Below are positions 18,726 through 27,936 of a stretch of DNA of 64,000 nucleotides, one piece after another. Under the pieces are notes generated by a model. It was not told the DNA's origin. It saw only the letters and a program-made list of their open reading frames with translations, and made no database searches. The DNA comes from Bombella pollinis (GTDB lineage Bacteria > Pseudomonadota > Alphaproteobacteria > Acetobacterales > Acetobacteraceae), in contig NZ_JANIDX010000002.1 in NCBI RefSeq assembly GCF_026385485.1, forward strand, positions 1-64,000, given 5' to 3'. Made by a program: the position numbers and the translations under genes. How positions within the stretch are numbered: position 1 is the stretch's first letter; the number at the start of each line of letters is the position of its first letter.

Positions 18726-21173
18726 ATGTCAGAATCCCAAAACCAACCGGAGACTCCCTCTTCCAACCATGAGGAATATGACGCATCGTCTATCTCCGTC
18801 TTGCGTGGGCTGGATGCTGTCCGCAAACGTCCCGGCATGTATATCGGTGATACGGATGATGGCTCTGGCCTGCATCATATGGTGTTTGAAATTATTGATA
18901 ATGCCGTGGATGAGGTGCAAGCAGGCTTTGCGTCCTACTGCATATTAACCCTAAATGGGGATGGCTCTGTCACGGTGCGTGATAATGGCCGTGGCATCCC
19001 AACAGATATGCATGAGGAAGAAGGAATCAGTGCAGCCGAGGTTGTGTTGACTAAGCTGCATGCAGGAGGGAAGTTTAACCAAAACTCCTATAAAGTCTCT
19101 GGCGGGTTGCACGGGGTGGGGGCTGCTGTTGTTAATGCTCTCTCAGAGACGATGGATGTACGCATTTGGCGACAAGGGAAAGAGCATCTTATCCGCTTCC
19201 GCCACGGGGAGCCTGTAGCACCGCTCGAAGTTGTCGGGGAGTCCTCTGAGGAAAGTGGCACAGAGGTCACGTTCAAACCAAGTGCTGAGACATTCTCCAA
19301 AACGGAGTTCGATTTTAGTATCTTAGAGCGGCGTGTGCGTGAGCTAGCGTTCCTTAATTCCGGTATGCGGATTATTTTGCGGGATGAACGCCATAGCGAA
19401 CCACGCGAAGTTATCTTCCATTATGAGGGCGGGCTGACAGCCTTTGTTCAATGGCTCAATAGCTCCAAGACAGCCTTAATTGATCCTCCCATCACAGGAG
19501 AGTTGCAAGATGAGGCCTCCGGTATTCGTGTAGAGTTTGCGTTATGCTGGAATGATAGCTTCCACGAGACGATGTTGTGCTTTACCAACAACATTCCTCA
19601 ACGTGATGGGGGCACGCATCTTGCGGGGTTCCGTCAAGCTTTGACGCGCGCCGTTGGGAAATACGCGACTCGATTAAGTAGTCGAAAAGAGACAAATAAC
19701 CTTACAGGTGAGGATATGCGGGAGGGTCTCTCTGCTGTTCTCTCCGTTAAGGTGCCGGACCCAAAGTTCTCCTCCCAAACTAAAGATAAGTTAGTTTCCT
19801 CCGAGGTTCAGCCCGTTGTCCATACTATTGCTGCTGATATGATTAGCCATTGGTTTGAGACCCACCCGAAGGAAGGCCGCACCGTTATTGCGAAAATTGC
19901 CGATGCTGCTAATGCCCGTGAGGCCGCTCGCCGTGCTCGTGAGTTGACACGCCGTAAGGGTATTTTGGATGTGTCCTCCCTACCGGGAAAGCTGGCCGAT
20001 TGTCAGGAGCGTAACCCAGAGGGCGCAGAATTATTTATCGTTGAGGGGGATTCCGCTGGGGGAACGGCCAAGCAAGGGCGGGATAGACGTTTCCAAGCGA
20101 TTTTGCCGTTACGTGGTAAAATCCTCAATATCGAGCGCGCCCGCTTTGACCGCATGTTAAGCTCTGCGGAGATTGGTACACTTATTACAGCCCTTGGGAC
20201 AGGGATTGGCCATGGCCCTGTAGAGCAGGGAGGCTTTAATATTGAGAAGCTTCGCTACCATAAGATAGTCATTATGACTGATGCGGATGTGGATGGCTCC
20301 CATATTCGGACTTTGTTATTGACCTTCTTTTTCCGTCAAATGCCGCAACTTATTGAGAATGGGCATCTTTATATCGCGCAACCACCGCTTTTCCGCGCTA
20401 AACGCGGGCAAGAGGAGCGGTATCTTAAAGATGAGCCGGCTCTTGATGCTTATCTGCTCGATAAAGCCCTCCATAACGCTGCTCTTACGCAGCATGATGG
20501 TCAATCCTTAACAGGAGAGGCGTTGCGTGTCGTTATTGACCGGTTGAGTAATATTGCTCAAGATTTGCGCGCGCTTTCTGCTCGGATTCCGCTGTGGATT
20601 ATGGACCAAGCTGCTGTGAGTGGCATTATTGATGCTGAGGCTTCAGCGCGTGAACAAGCCCTTGATCGCTTTCGTACACGGCTTGAAGAAGTCTCGCCTG
20701 AGAATGAACGAGGCTGGCAGGTTCAATGTGAGGGCGATGCCATCATATGTCGCCGCTTCTTGCGTGGTGTGGGGGAGCGTTATGTGTTCGAGCCTACGCT
20801 TCTGCGTTCTAGTGAGGCACGGCGTCTCCGTATGCAGCAAGAATGGTTAGCGCAGATTTTTGCCCAGCCCGTCACATTGCAATTAGACCAGAAAGAACAT
20901 CATTTCTCTGGTCCGGGGCTGTTGATGGAGCAAGTCCTCACACAAGGGCGGCGCGGGTTGGCTATCAACCGCTTTAAAGGCCTTGGTGAGATGAATGATG
21001 AGCAGCTTTGGCACACAACGCTCGACCCGGCTACTCGTACCCTTCTGCAAGTACAGGTTGGTGATAGTGAGGATGCTGACCAAGTATTTTCTACATTAAT
21101 GGGGGATGTTGTGGAGCCTCGGCGTGAGTTTATCGTCGATAATGCTCTAAAGGTCGCTAATCTTGATGTATAA
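18726..21173 (+). CDS. gyrB: DNA gyrase subunit B
   Basis: ATPase and TOPRIM subunit of gyrase, which introduces negative supercoils. The 815-residue protein has the GHKL ATPase domain (NAVDE near 59-63, DNGRGIP, GGLHGVG), the transducer domain, and the TOPRIM motifs EGDSAGG (about 438-444) and DADVDGSHI (about 518-526). It ends with the usual GyrB tail (RFKGLGEMN, then EPRREFI). It follows recF by 74 bp. Its last 8 bases overlap the start of the DUF3108 gene. Confidence 0.97.
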   Translation: MSESQNQPETPSSNHEEYDASSISVLRGLDAVRKRPGMYIGDTDDGSGLHHMVFEIIDNAVDEVQAGFASYCILTLNGDGSVTVRDNGRGIPTDMHEEEGISAAEVVLTKLHAGGKFNQNSYKVSGGLHGVGAAVVNALSETMDVRIWRQGKEHLIRFRHGEPVAPLEVVGESSEESGTEVTFKPSAETFSKTEFDFSILERRVRELAFLNSGMRIILRDERHSEPREVIFHYEGGLTAFVQWLNSSKTALIDPPITGELQDEASGIRVEFALCWNDSFHETMLCFTNNIPQRDGGTHLAGFRQALTRAVGKYATRLSSRKETNNLTGEDMREGLSAVLSVKVPDPKFSSQTKDKLVSSEVQPVVHTIAADMISHWFETHPKEGRTVIAKIADAANAREAARRARELTRRKGILDVSSLPGKLADCQERNPEGAELFIVEGDSAGGTAKQGRDRRFQAILPLRGKILNIERARFDRMLSSAEIGTLITALGTGIGHGPVEQGGFNIEKLRYHKIVIMTDADVDGSHIRTLLLTFFFRQMPQLIENGHLYIAQPPLFRAKRGQEERYLKDEPALDAYLLDKALHNAALTQHDGQSLTGEALRVVIDRLSNIAQDLRALSARIPLWIMDQAAVSGIIDAEASAREQALDRFRTRLEEVSPENERGWQVQCEGDAIICRRFLRGVGERYVFEPTLLRSSEARRLRMQQEWLAQIFAQPVTLQLDQKEHHFSGPGLLMEQVLTQGRRGLAINRFKGLGEMNDEQLWHTTLDPATRTLLQVQVGDSEDADQVFSTLMGDVVEPRREFIVDNALKVANLDV

Positions 21174-22056
21174 TCGCCTTATAAAACGTCTTTATCGCAT
21201 CGCATGGCTCTCCGCCCTTTTAATAGGGGGGAGCTGCTTTTGGGGGGCGGGGGTTGGGATGGCTCAGTCATCTCCCTTACCTCCTGCAATGGTGGCTAAA
21301 GAAAAACCTATAGGGCAGAATATTCATCTCCATTATAATATATATGTACGTGGCTATCATTTTGTAAATGTTGATGCTGATTATGTGCTTCACCCCTGGG
21401 GTTATGGCATACAGACGCATCTTTATAGCGTTGGCTTAGCGAGTTGGTTTTTTACAGTTAATTTACTCAGCACCGCGCAAGGTCATTTTAATGAAGCGGG
21501 CACACGGCCCTTGTCTTATGATAATCGCGGCTTCTCTCGCGGAGAAGAGCTGCATACACACATTGAGTTCGACCATGCAGGCCCTCATGTCACGGTGCTT
21601 CAACCGCCGGAAACAGGGCGAGAGGCTATGCCAGAAGTAGAGTTCCGGCAGTCTGTGGATATGCTCAGCTATCTCATTGGGTTAGTCCATCACATGGATG
21701 TCCATCAGAGCTGTACTACGGGGCAATCCGTTTTTGATGGGATTCGTCTTTCTTACATGGATATGCACGGCCCCTTTAAAACAACACTCCCTAAAGACCA
21801 TCACCCTTTCTATACCGGGGATGCGATGCGATGCGACTTTACGGGAAAGCAGATTGGCGGTTTTTCCATTGGGTCTCCCTTTAAGGATGCAAAAGCAACA
21901 CCTCATCCCGGGTCTGTATGGTTTGTTCGGGACCCAAAAGCGGGGCTAATCCCAGTACGATTGCAATTCTCGCACCCTAAGATAGGGATGCTCTTGGTCG
22001 TCTTACAAACGCCCCCTTATTTATCGGCTGTTCCTGCTCAAGCAGCTCCAAAATAA
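21166..22056 (+). CDS. DUF3108 domain-containing exported protein
   Basis: Predicted exported protein of 296 residues. The N-terminus has a signal peptide (hydrophobic about 12-30, cleavage probably near GMAQ). The rest resembles DUF3108: a beta-rich repeat beginning NIHLHYNIYVRGYHFVNVDADY, a YDNRGFSRGEE-like segment, and the end VWFVRDPKAGLIPVRLQF. The function of the domain is not established. Proteins of this type are thought to act in the periplasm or outer membrane. The ATG at 21166 overlaps the gyrB stop by 8 bases (the TTG just before it is less likely), so it is probably translated with gyrB and followed by glmU 16 bp downstream. Confidence 0.8.
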   Translation: MYNRLIKRLYRIAWLSALLIGGSCFWGAGVGMAQSSPLPPAMVAKEKPIGQNIHLHYNIYVRGYHFVNVDADYVLHPWGYGIQTHLYSVGLASWFFTVNLLSTAQGHFNEAGTRPLSYDNRGFSRGEELHTHIEFDHAGPHVTVLQPPETGREAMPEVEFRQSVDMLSYLIGLVHHMDVHQSCTTGQSVFDGIRLSYMDMHGPFKTTLPKDHHPFYTGDAMRCDFTGKQIGGFSIGSPFKDAKATPHPGSVWFVRDPKAGLIPVRLQFSHPKIGMLLVVLQTPPYLSAVPAQAAPK

Positions 22057-22072
22057 TGTTACGAGGTCATTT

Positions 22073-23401
22073 ATGAGTTCCATCACCACTGCCATTATTT
22101 TGGCCGCCGGGATGGGGTCGCGTATGAAGTCCCGCTACCCTAAAGCAATGCAACGCTTGGGAAACCGCCCTATGATTGGCCATTTACTAGAGACGGCCCA
22201 ACATAGTGTTGACCAAATTATCGTTGTGGTCGGCCCGGGGATGGAGGAACTTACCCATTATGTTCAGCCGCATCAAACTATTATTCAAGCCGAGCGGTTA
22301 GGGACGGGACATGCAGCGAAAATAGGCGTCTCTTCGCTGACAGAGGGGAAAGCTGTTATCCTCTATGCAGATAATCCCCTTCTCACAGAAGATACAATGC
22401 AACGTCTGTTAGAGGCTCATACGCACGATAACAAATTATCCCTTTTAGGTATGCGTCCGCACAATCCGGGGTATTATGGACGTATTATTGTGGACCAAAA
22501 GGGCATGGTCGAACGTATTGTTGAGTATAAAGATGCCACCGAGGCAGAAAAACAGACGACCCTTTGTAATGCTGGGATGATGTGTGCCGATGTAAGTGAC
22601 CTCAAGCGGTGGTTGGCGGAAATTACCCCTAATAATGCGCAAAATGAATATTATCTAACAGATATTGTCGCCCTTGCTGCGCGTGAAGGCCATGTGACAT
22701 GCGTTGAAGGTGGGGAGGAGGAGCTTGCGGGTATTAATTCCCGCGCGGAATTAGCGCAAGCTGAAGCACGGCTCCAAGATAGATTGCGTTTTCGCGCTAT
22801 GGAGCAGGGGGTTACGCTGATTGACCCTGCTAGTACTTTCCTCAGTATAGATACAAAGCTCGCCCCTGATGTCATCATTGAGCCACATGTTTTCATCGGC
22901 CCCGGCGTTACGCTGGAGGAAGGCTGTCTTATTCGTGCTTTTTCACATCTGGAGGGCTGTCACGTTAAAGCAAATGCAGTGATAGGGCCTTATGCACGCC
23001 TACGACCGGGGACGCTTTGCCATGAAGAAACGCATGTTGGTAATTTTGTAGAGCTTAAAAATACGACTCTTGGAGCAGGCAGTAAGGTTAACCATCTCAG
23101 CTATTTGGGGGATAGTGAGGTCGGCACGCACAGCAATATCGGGGCCGGAAGCATTAGCTGTAATTATGATGGCGTCTTTAAACATAAAACGATGATTGGT
23201 GATGATTGTTTTATAGGCTCCAACAGCGTTATGGTGGCTCCTGTAAAGATAGAAGATGAGGCCATGACAGCTGCAGGCAGTATCATCACTCATGATGTCC
23301 CAGCGGGGGCTCTTGCCTTTGGGCGCGCACGTCAGGCAAATAAGCTGGAGCAAGGACGTGCCCTTCAGGCAGCGTTGAGGAAAAAGAAGGAGCGGGGCTG
23401 A
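22073..23401 (+). CDS. glmU: Bifunctional GlmU (GlcN-1-P acetyltransferase / GlcNAc-1-P uridylyltransferase)
   Basis: Makes UDP-GlcNAc for peptidoglycan and lipopolysaccharide. The N-terminal pyrophosphorylase domain has LAAGMGSRMKSRYPKAM. The C-terminal half is a left-handed beta helix of hexapeptide repeats (about 255-420) with the acetyltransferase motifs RPGT, HVGNFVELKN and NYDG. At 442 residues it is slightly shorter than E. coli GlmU (456). Its stop codon shares a base with the glmS start (TGATG), so the two consecutive pathway enzymes are coupled. Confidence 0.97.
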   Translation: MSSITTAIILAAGMGSRMKSRYPKAMQRLGNRPMIGHLLETAQHSVDQIIVVVGPGMEELTHYVQPHQTIIQAERLGTGHAAKIGVSSLTEGKAVILYADNPLLTEDTMQRLLEAHTHDNKLSLLGMRPHNPGYYGRIIVDQKGMVERIVEYKDATEAEKQTTLCNAGMMCADVSDLKRWLAEITPNNAQNEYYLTDIVALAAREGHVTCVEGGEEELAGINSRAELAQAEARLQDRLRFRAMEQGVTLIDPASTFLSIDTKLAPDVIIEPHVFIGPGVTLEEGCLIRAFSHLEGCHVKANAVIGPYARLRPGTLCHEETHVGNFVELKNTTLGAGSKVNHLSYLGDSEVGTHSNIGAGSISCNYDGVFKHKTMIGDDCFIGSNSVMVAPVKIEDEAMTAAGSIITHDVPAGALAFGRARQANKLEQGRALQAALRKKKERG

Positions 23402-25224
23402 TGTGTGGTATCTGTGGTGTTGTTGGGCATCGTCCCGCTACCCCTATTGTTTTTGAAGGGCTACGCCGGCTGGAATATCGTGGTTATGATTCGGCTGGTA
23501 TCGCAACGGTGGAACATGGGAAGCTCTCGCGGTGTCGTGCAGCAGGGAAGCTAGATAATTTAAAGCATGCGTTGGAGAAAACACCGCTCTCTGGCACAAC
23601 AGGGATTGGCCATACCCGTTGGGCAACGCATGGTGCCCCTACAACACAGAATGCTCACCCTCATCATGCTGGACAAGTCACTATTGTCCATAATGGCATC
23701 ATTGAGAACTTTGCAGCCCTTAAACAACGCTTAGAAACTAAGGGACGGAGCTTTGAGACAGAGACGGACTCAGAGGCTGTAGCGCATCTCTTAGATGATT
23801 ATATTCAACAAGGATTATCCCCTAAAGATGCCGCCTTTGCGACCATCAAGCAGTTGCAGGGGGCTTACGCTATTGCCATGATTTTTGAGGGGCATGATAA
23901 TTTGCTCATCGGTGCGCGGCATGGTGCTCCTTTAGCCGTTGGGTATGGGGAAGGAGAGATGTTCCTCGGCTCAGATAGTCTGGCCTTAGCTCCTTTATCC
24001 AATCAAATCAGCTATCTTGAAGATGGTGATTGGTGCGTCCTAACGCGTGATCATGTTGAAATCTTTGATGCACATGGCGATGTAGTTCATCGCCCTATCC
24101 AAACCACCTCCCTTACAACAGGGCAGATTGGCAAAGACGGTTATCGTCATTTTATGGAGAAGGAGCTGCATGAGCATCCAGTAGCGATTGGCCAGACCCT
24201 TCAGAGAATTACGGATTCTGTAACGCGGCGCATTGCTCTGCCGCCTATGCCTTTTGATGTTGCCACTTTGCCACGAGTAACTATTACTGCGTGTGGGTCT
24301 GCTTTTTACGCCGGTATGGTAGGGCGTTATTGGCTAGAGGAATTGGCACGCCTTCCCATTGATATTGATGTCGCCTCAGAGCTTCGCTACCGCAATCCGC
24401 CACAACCTAATCATGGTCTTGCATTGCTTATCTCGCAATCTGGCGAAACGGCCGATACGCTTGGGGTCTTGCGGGAGTTAAAAGCAGCGGGGCAGCATGT
24501 TGTCTCGGTTTTAAATGTAGAACATTCTACAATGGGACGCGAGAGCGATTTGGTTCTTGGCATGGTCGCTGGGCCGGAGATTTCTGTGGCCTCTACAAAG
24601 GCCTTCACAGCACAACTTTCCGTTCTTGCTGCTTTAACCATCGATTTTGCTCGTCAACGAGGCCTTATTGATGAGGCAAAAGAGCGTGAACTCACCGATA
24701 GTCTTTTAGACCTTCCTTCCCATGCGATGGAGGTTTTGGGGCTTTTTGACCAAATCCGTGGTATGGCGCGTGTTATTGCACAAGCGCGCGATATTTTATA
24801 TTTGGGGCGCGGTATTTGTATGCCTATCGCGCAAGAAGGGGCGTTAAAGCTTAAAGAAATCAGCTATATCCATGCGGAGGCCTATGCGGCAGGGGAGTTA
24901 AAGCATGGGCCTATCAGCTTGATAGACCCTAGCGTCCCTGTGGTTGCGATTGCCCCCTCAACAATATTGTTTGAGAAGACACTCTCCAACCTGCAAGAAG
25001 CCCGTGCCCGTGGGGGGCGCATCCTTGTCTTTACGGATGCCAAAGGAGCGGAGCAATTAAAGGATATTGCAGAGCATATTATTATCCTACCGGATGTTAA
25101 TGCCTTTGTAGCTCCCATCCTTTATACAATCCCCGTGCAGATTTTGGCATATGAGGTTGCTTTATTGAAAGGGACGGATGTGGACCAACCGCGCAATCTA
25201 GCCAAATCTGTGACGGTGGAATAA
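23401..25224 (+). CDS. glmS: Glutamine-fructose-6-phosphate aminotransferase (isomerizing)
   Basis: Converts fructose-6-phosphate and glutamine to glucosamine-6-phosphate, the entry step to amino sugars. The N-terminal Cys2 nucleophile is present (MCGICGVVGH) with the class II amidotransferase domain (about 1-240). Two SIS domains follow (SQSGETADT near 346-354, and TACGSAFYAG). The C-terminus ends in the conserved DQPRNLAKSVTVE. The length is 607 residues. No ribozyme-like leader is seen, and the gene is coupled to glmU. Confidence 0.98.
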   Translation: MCGICGVVGHRPATPIVFEGLRRLEYRGYDSAGIATVEHGKLSRCRAAGKLDNLKHALEKTPLSGTTGIGHTRWATHGAPTTQNAHPHHAGQVTIVHNGIIENFAALKQRLETKGRSFETETDSEAVAHLLDDYIQQGLSPKDAAFATIKQLQGAYAIAMIFEGHDNLLIGARHGAPLAVGYGEGEMFLGSDSLALAPLSNQISYLEDGDWCVLTRDHVEIFDAHGDVVHRPIQTTSLTTGQIGKDGYRHFMEKELHEHPVAIGQTLQRITDSVTRRIALPPMPFDVATLPRVTITACGSAFYAGMVGRYWLEELARLPIDIDVASELRYRNPPQPNHGLALLISQSGETADTLGVLRELKAAGQHVVSVLNVEHSTMGRESDLVLGMVAGPEISVASTKAFTAQLSVLAALTIDFARQRGLIDEAKERELTDSLLDLPSHAMEVLGLFDQIRGMARVIAQARDILYLGRGICMPIAQEGALKLKEISYIHAEAYAAGELKHGPISLIDPSVPVVAIAPSTILFEKTLSNLQEARARGGRILVFTDAKGAEQLKDIAEHIIILPDVNAFVAPILYTIPVQILAYEVALLKGTDVDQPRNLAKSVTVE

Positions 25225-25297
25225 AAGACACTCCCTTCTACCTTCTTTCATTAGAGAAGTGGGTAAGGGGAGGCGGGTTGCTTAATGATGATTTTCT

Positions 25298-25322
25298 GCG
25301 TAACCTTACCGGGGTATTACGC
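25298..25322 (+). promoter_or_regulatory. Inverted repeat upstream of the antiporter gene
   Basis: GCGTAA and TTACGC are separated by 13 bases and end 25 bp before the antiporter start codon. This could be an operator or chance, and no T tract follows. A second inverted pair, GGTAAGG and CCTTACC (about 25262 and 25304), lies in the same 123-bp gap. Confidence 0.25.
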
Positions 25323-25347
25323 TAGAGGAAGTAAGAGGGGATAAGTT

Positions 25348-27936
25348 ATGGAAGTGGGGCTTGCTGAGGTTCTGCTGACGCTTGCCTTCCTGTTGGGTCT
25401 AATTAGCTTCATCCCCCCTCTTGCTAAGAAGATCAACTTACCGGAAACCGTTATTATCGCCTTATTGGGGATTGTCCTTGGCGGTGTTTCATCCCTTATC
25501 AATAGCTCAATGGGGTTGGACCTTTTAGAAGGCCCTGCAAGTGCTCTCTTATCTTTTCCTATAGATAGTGAAGGTTTTCTCCTCATATTTCTTCCCTTAT
25601 TGGTCTTTAAGGGAGCAATGGGGATTAATGTCCGTAGCTTAACACATGAGATCGCGACAGTGTTGCTGCTCGCGATTGTCGCTGTGATTGTGTCTACAGC
25701 AACAATCGGTTTTGCACTTTATCCTTTTGCACAACAAACATTAGTAGCCTGCCTATTATTAGGTGCCATTGTCGCCACGACCGACCCTTCTGCCGTGGCA
25801 AGTATTTTCCGCGAGATTGGGGCCGCTGCACGGTTAAGCCGTTTGGTGGAGGGAGAAGCCCTTTTAAATGATGCCGCAGCTATTGCCATCTTTACCATTC
25901 TTGCAGGGGCCATTACGGCGCACCATGAAATAAGCTTTCGTGAAGCCGTTACTGACTTTTTAACCAATTTTGCTGGGGCTGTAATTATTGGCGTGGCCGT
26001 TGCCCGCTTAGCTTTGCTTATCATCACCGCGATTAGTGGTTTCCCAGCAGCAGAAATTACCCTTTCGGTCGTACTGCCTTACGGTGTTTATATTCTATGC
26101 GATAATATTTTGGGATTTTCGGGCGTGGTGGCCACCGCATCTGCTGGGCTAACCGTATCTGCGCTAGGGCCGTCCACATTCCGCCCTTTGACATGGAACT
26201 TTCTTAAAGAATTATGGGAACAGCTAGAGTTTTGGGCAAGTACGCTTGTCTTTATGCTAGCGGCATTGCTCGTTCCCCGTATGATGATTGGTATCACACG
26301 CTGGGACCTTGTCCTCATCCTTATTGCAAGTCTAGCAGGGCTGTTAGCACGATCGGTTGTGATTTTCGGGATGCTTCCGATTTTGACAGTCACGCGTTTA
26401 TCTCCGCCTGTTCCTACGCGCTTTAAGGTGACAATGGCATGGGGGGGACTACGCGGGGCCATTACGCTTGCCCTCGCGCTCGCTGTGAATGAAAACCCAC
26501 ATATCAATGATTCCATCACCCATTTTGTAGGGATTGTCGCTACGGGTTTCGTGCTTGTCACGCTGCTTGTAAATGGCACCACCCTGCGCTCTTTGGTGTT
26601 ATTTCTCAAACTAGATCGTCTCTCACCGATTGATGAAGCTCTTAGAAATCAAATCATCGGGATTGGTCTTAGTCATGTTGCCCAACGGGTCTCTCATGTT
26701 TCTGATGAGCTAAGCTTTAGCTTCCGTACCCGCAGCGGGGTGATTAGCCGTCTGGAGCAACGTGCTGAAAAAGAAAAAGCCAGCAATAATTTTGAGACTG
26801 CTTTAAGTGATAGAGAGCGTGTGAATCTCGCCCTTTTGACTATTGCCAACCAAGAACGGTCCTTATTGTTGGATCTTTTTTGTGTCCAAGGCATGTCGAG
26901 CCGCCGTGTCATTGAGACGCTTTTGCGCGGGATAGAAGCCATTATCGATGCTACTCAATTAGAGGGACGATATGGGTATGTTAAAAGTCGGCGCAAAAGT
27001 CTCCAGCCTTCTTTACGCCTGCGCTTAGCACAGATGTTGCATAGGCGGTTTCATATTGACCGCCCTTTAACACTTTGCATGATGGAGCGTTTTGAGACGC
27101 TCATCATCTCGCATCTGGTTTCTACCTCTTTAATCCGCTTTGTGCGTGAGAGGATGGAGCCAACTTTGGGACGCCGTATTACGGAAATCGTCTCCGAAGT
27201 ACTAGGCCGTCAACGTAAATTGCTGGAGGATGCGCTCGCAACCTTACGCCTGCATTATTCGGGTTATTCCGAAGCGTTGGAAAGCCGTCTATTACGGCAA
27301 ATCGCCCTCCGTTTGGAGGATGAAGAATATGCAACACTTGCGAAAGATAATCTCATCTCAGAGGAGCTTCATCGTGAACTTCGCCGCTCGATTGAACGGC
27401 AAAGAACGCGCCTAGATACACCGTTGCGCTTTAACCTTCGCAGTGGGATTGAGCAGCGGTTAAGGATGTTCCAAGCTTTTAATGGCGTGCCAGATGGGGC
27501 TTTGCATGAGCTAGCTGCACGCGTCTTTATTTGCTTTCTATCCCCCGGTGAGGTGTTGATTCATAAAGGTGAGCGTATTCATACCATTTACGCACAAGTA
27601 GCAGGGCTTGTAGAATCAGCAACAAGTGTAGGAGATGCCCAAGAGGTCATGCTTGGGGCAGGAGACCTCATTGGGGCTAATAGCCATATCCAAGGGCTGC
27701 GGGCGCAAAATACTGTACGCTCCTTGCAATTCTCGCATTTACTGGCCATTCCTCAGGCTGATTTTGATAAGCTTTTACGCGCTTTCCCCATCGTGAAGCG
27801 GCAAATCATTAGGCGTCATGGGATGCGCCTAGACGGTACATTAGAGGCCAATGTCGTTATCACAAAAGAGGGGGAGACAATCTCCCCAGCGCATGAGGCG
27901 GGTTTCATCATTTCCCCTTCTGTAGAGAAGTCATAA
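25348..27936 (+). CDS. CPA1-type Na+/H+ antiporter with long cytoplasmic tail and cNMP-binding-like domain
   Basis: Predicted monovalent cation/proton exchanger in the inner membrane. Residues 1-420 hold about 12-13 hydrophobic segments with the family motif ATTDPSAVASIF (about 144-155) carrying the ion-site Asp, and GEALLNDAAAIA nearby. Residues 420-710 are charged and helical. Residues about 715-835 resemble a cyclic nucleotide-binding fold (FLSPGEVLIHKGER, then AGDLIGANSHIQG), but the expected GEL and Arg of the phosphate cassette are not conserved, so nucleotide binding is doubtful. The layout recalls SOS1/sperm-type exchangers. AGAGGGG lies about 9 bases before the ATG. Its 3' end overlaps the convergent transporter gene by 6 bases. 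Confidence 0.88.
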   Translation: MEVGLAEVLLTLAFLLGLISFIPPLAKKINLPETVIIALLGIVLGGVSSLINSSMGLDLLEGPASALLSFPIDSEGFLLIFLPLLVFKGAMGINVRSLTHEIATVLLLAIVAVIVSTATIGFALYPFAQQTLVACLLLGAIVATTDPSAVASIFREIGAAARLSRLVEGEALLNDAAAIAIFTILAGAITAHHEISFREAVTDFLTNFAGAVIIGVAVARLALLIITAISGFPAAEITLSVVLPYGVYILCDNILGFSGVVATASAGLTVSALGPSTFRPLTWNFLKELWEQLEFWASTLVFMLAALLVPRMMIGITRWDLVLILIASLAGLLARSVVIFGMLPILTVTRLSPPVPTRFKVTMAWGGLRGAITLALALAVNENPHINDSITHFVGIVATGFVLVTLLVNGTTLRSLVLFLKLDRLSPIDEALRNQIIGIGLSHVAQRVSHVSDELSFSFRTRSGVISRLEQRAEKEKASNNFETALSDRERVNLALLTIANQERSLLLDLFCVQGMSSRRVIETLLRGIEAIIDATQLEGRYGYVKSRRKSLQPSLRLRLAQMLHRRFHIDRPLTLCMMERFETLIISHLVSTSLIRFVRERMEPTLGRRITEIVSEVLGRQRKLLEDALATLRLHYSGYSEALESRLLRQIALRLEDEEYATLAKDNLISEELHRELRRSIERQRTRLDTPLRFNLRSGIEQRLRMFQAFNGVPDGALHELAARVFICFLSPGEVLIHKGERIHTIYAQVAGLVESATSVGDAQEVMLGAGDLIGANSHIQGLRAQNTVRSLQFSHLLAIPQADFDKLLRAFPIVKRQIIRRHGMRLDGTLEANVVITKEGETISPAHEAGFIISPSVEKS

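Noticed and set aside
25225..25347. Terminator after glmS
   Set aside because: The short inverted repeats here are weak and not followed by a T run.
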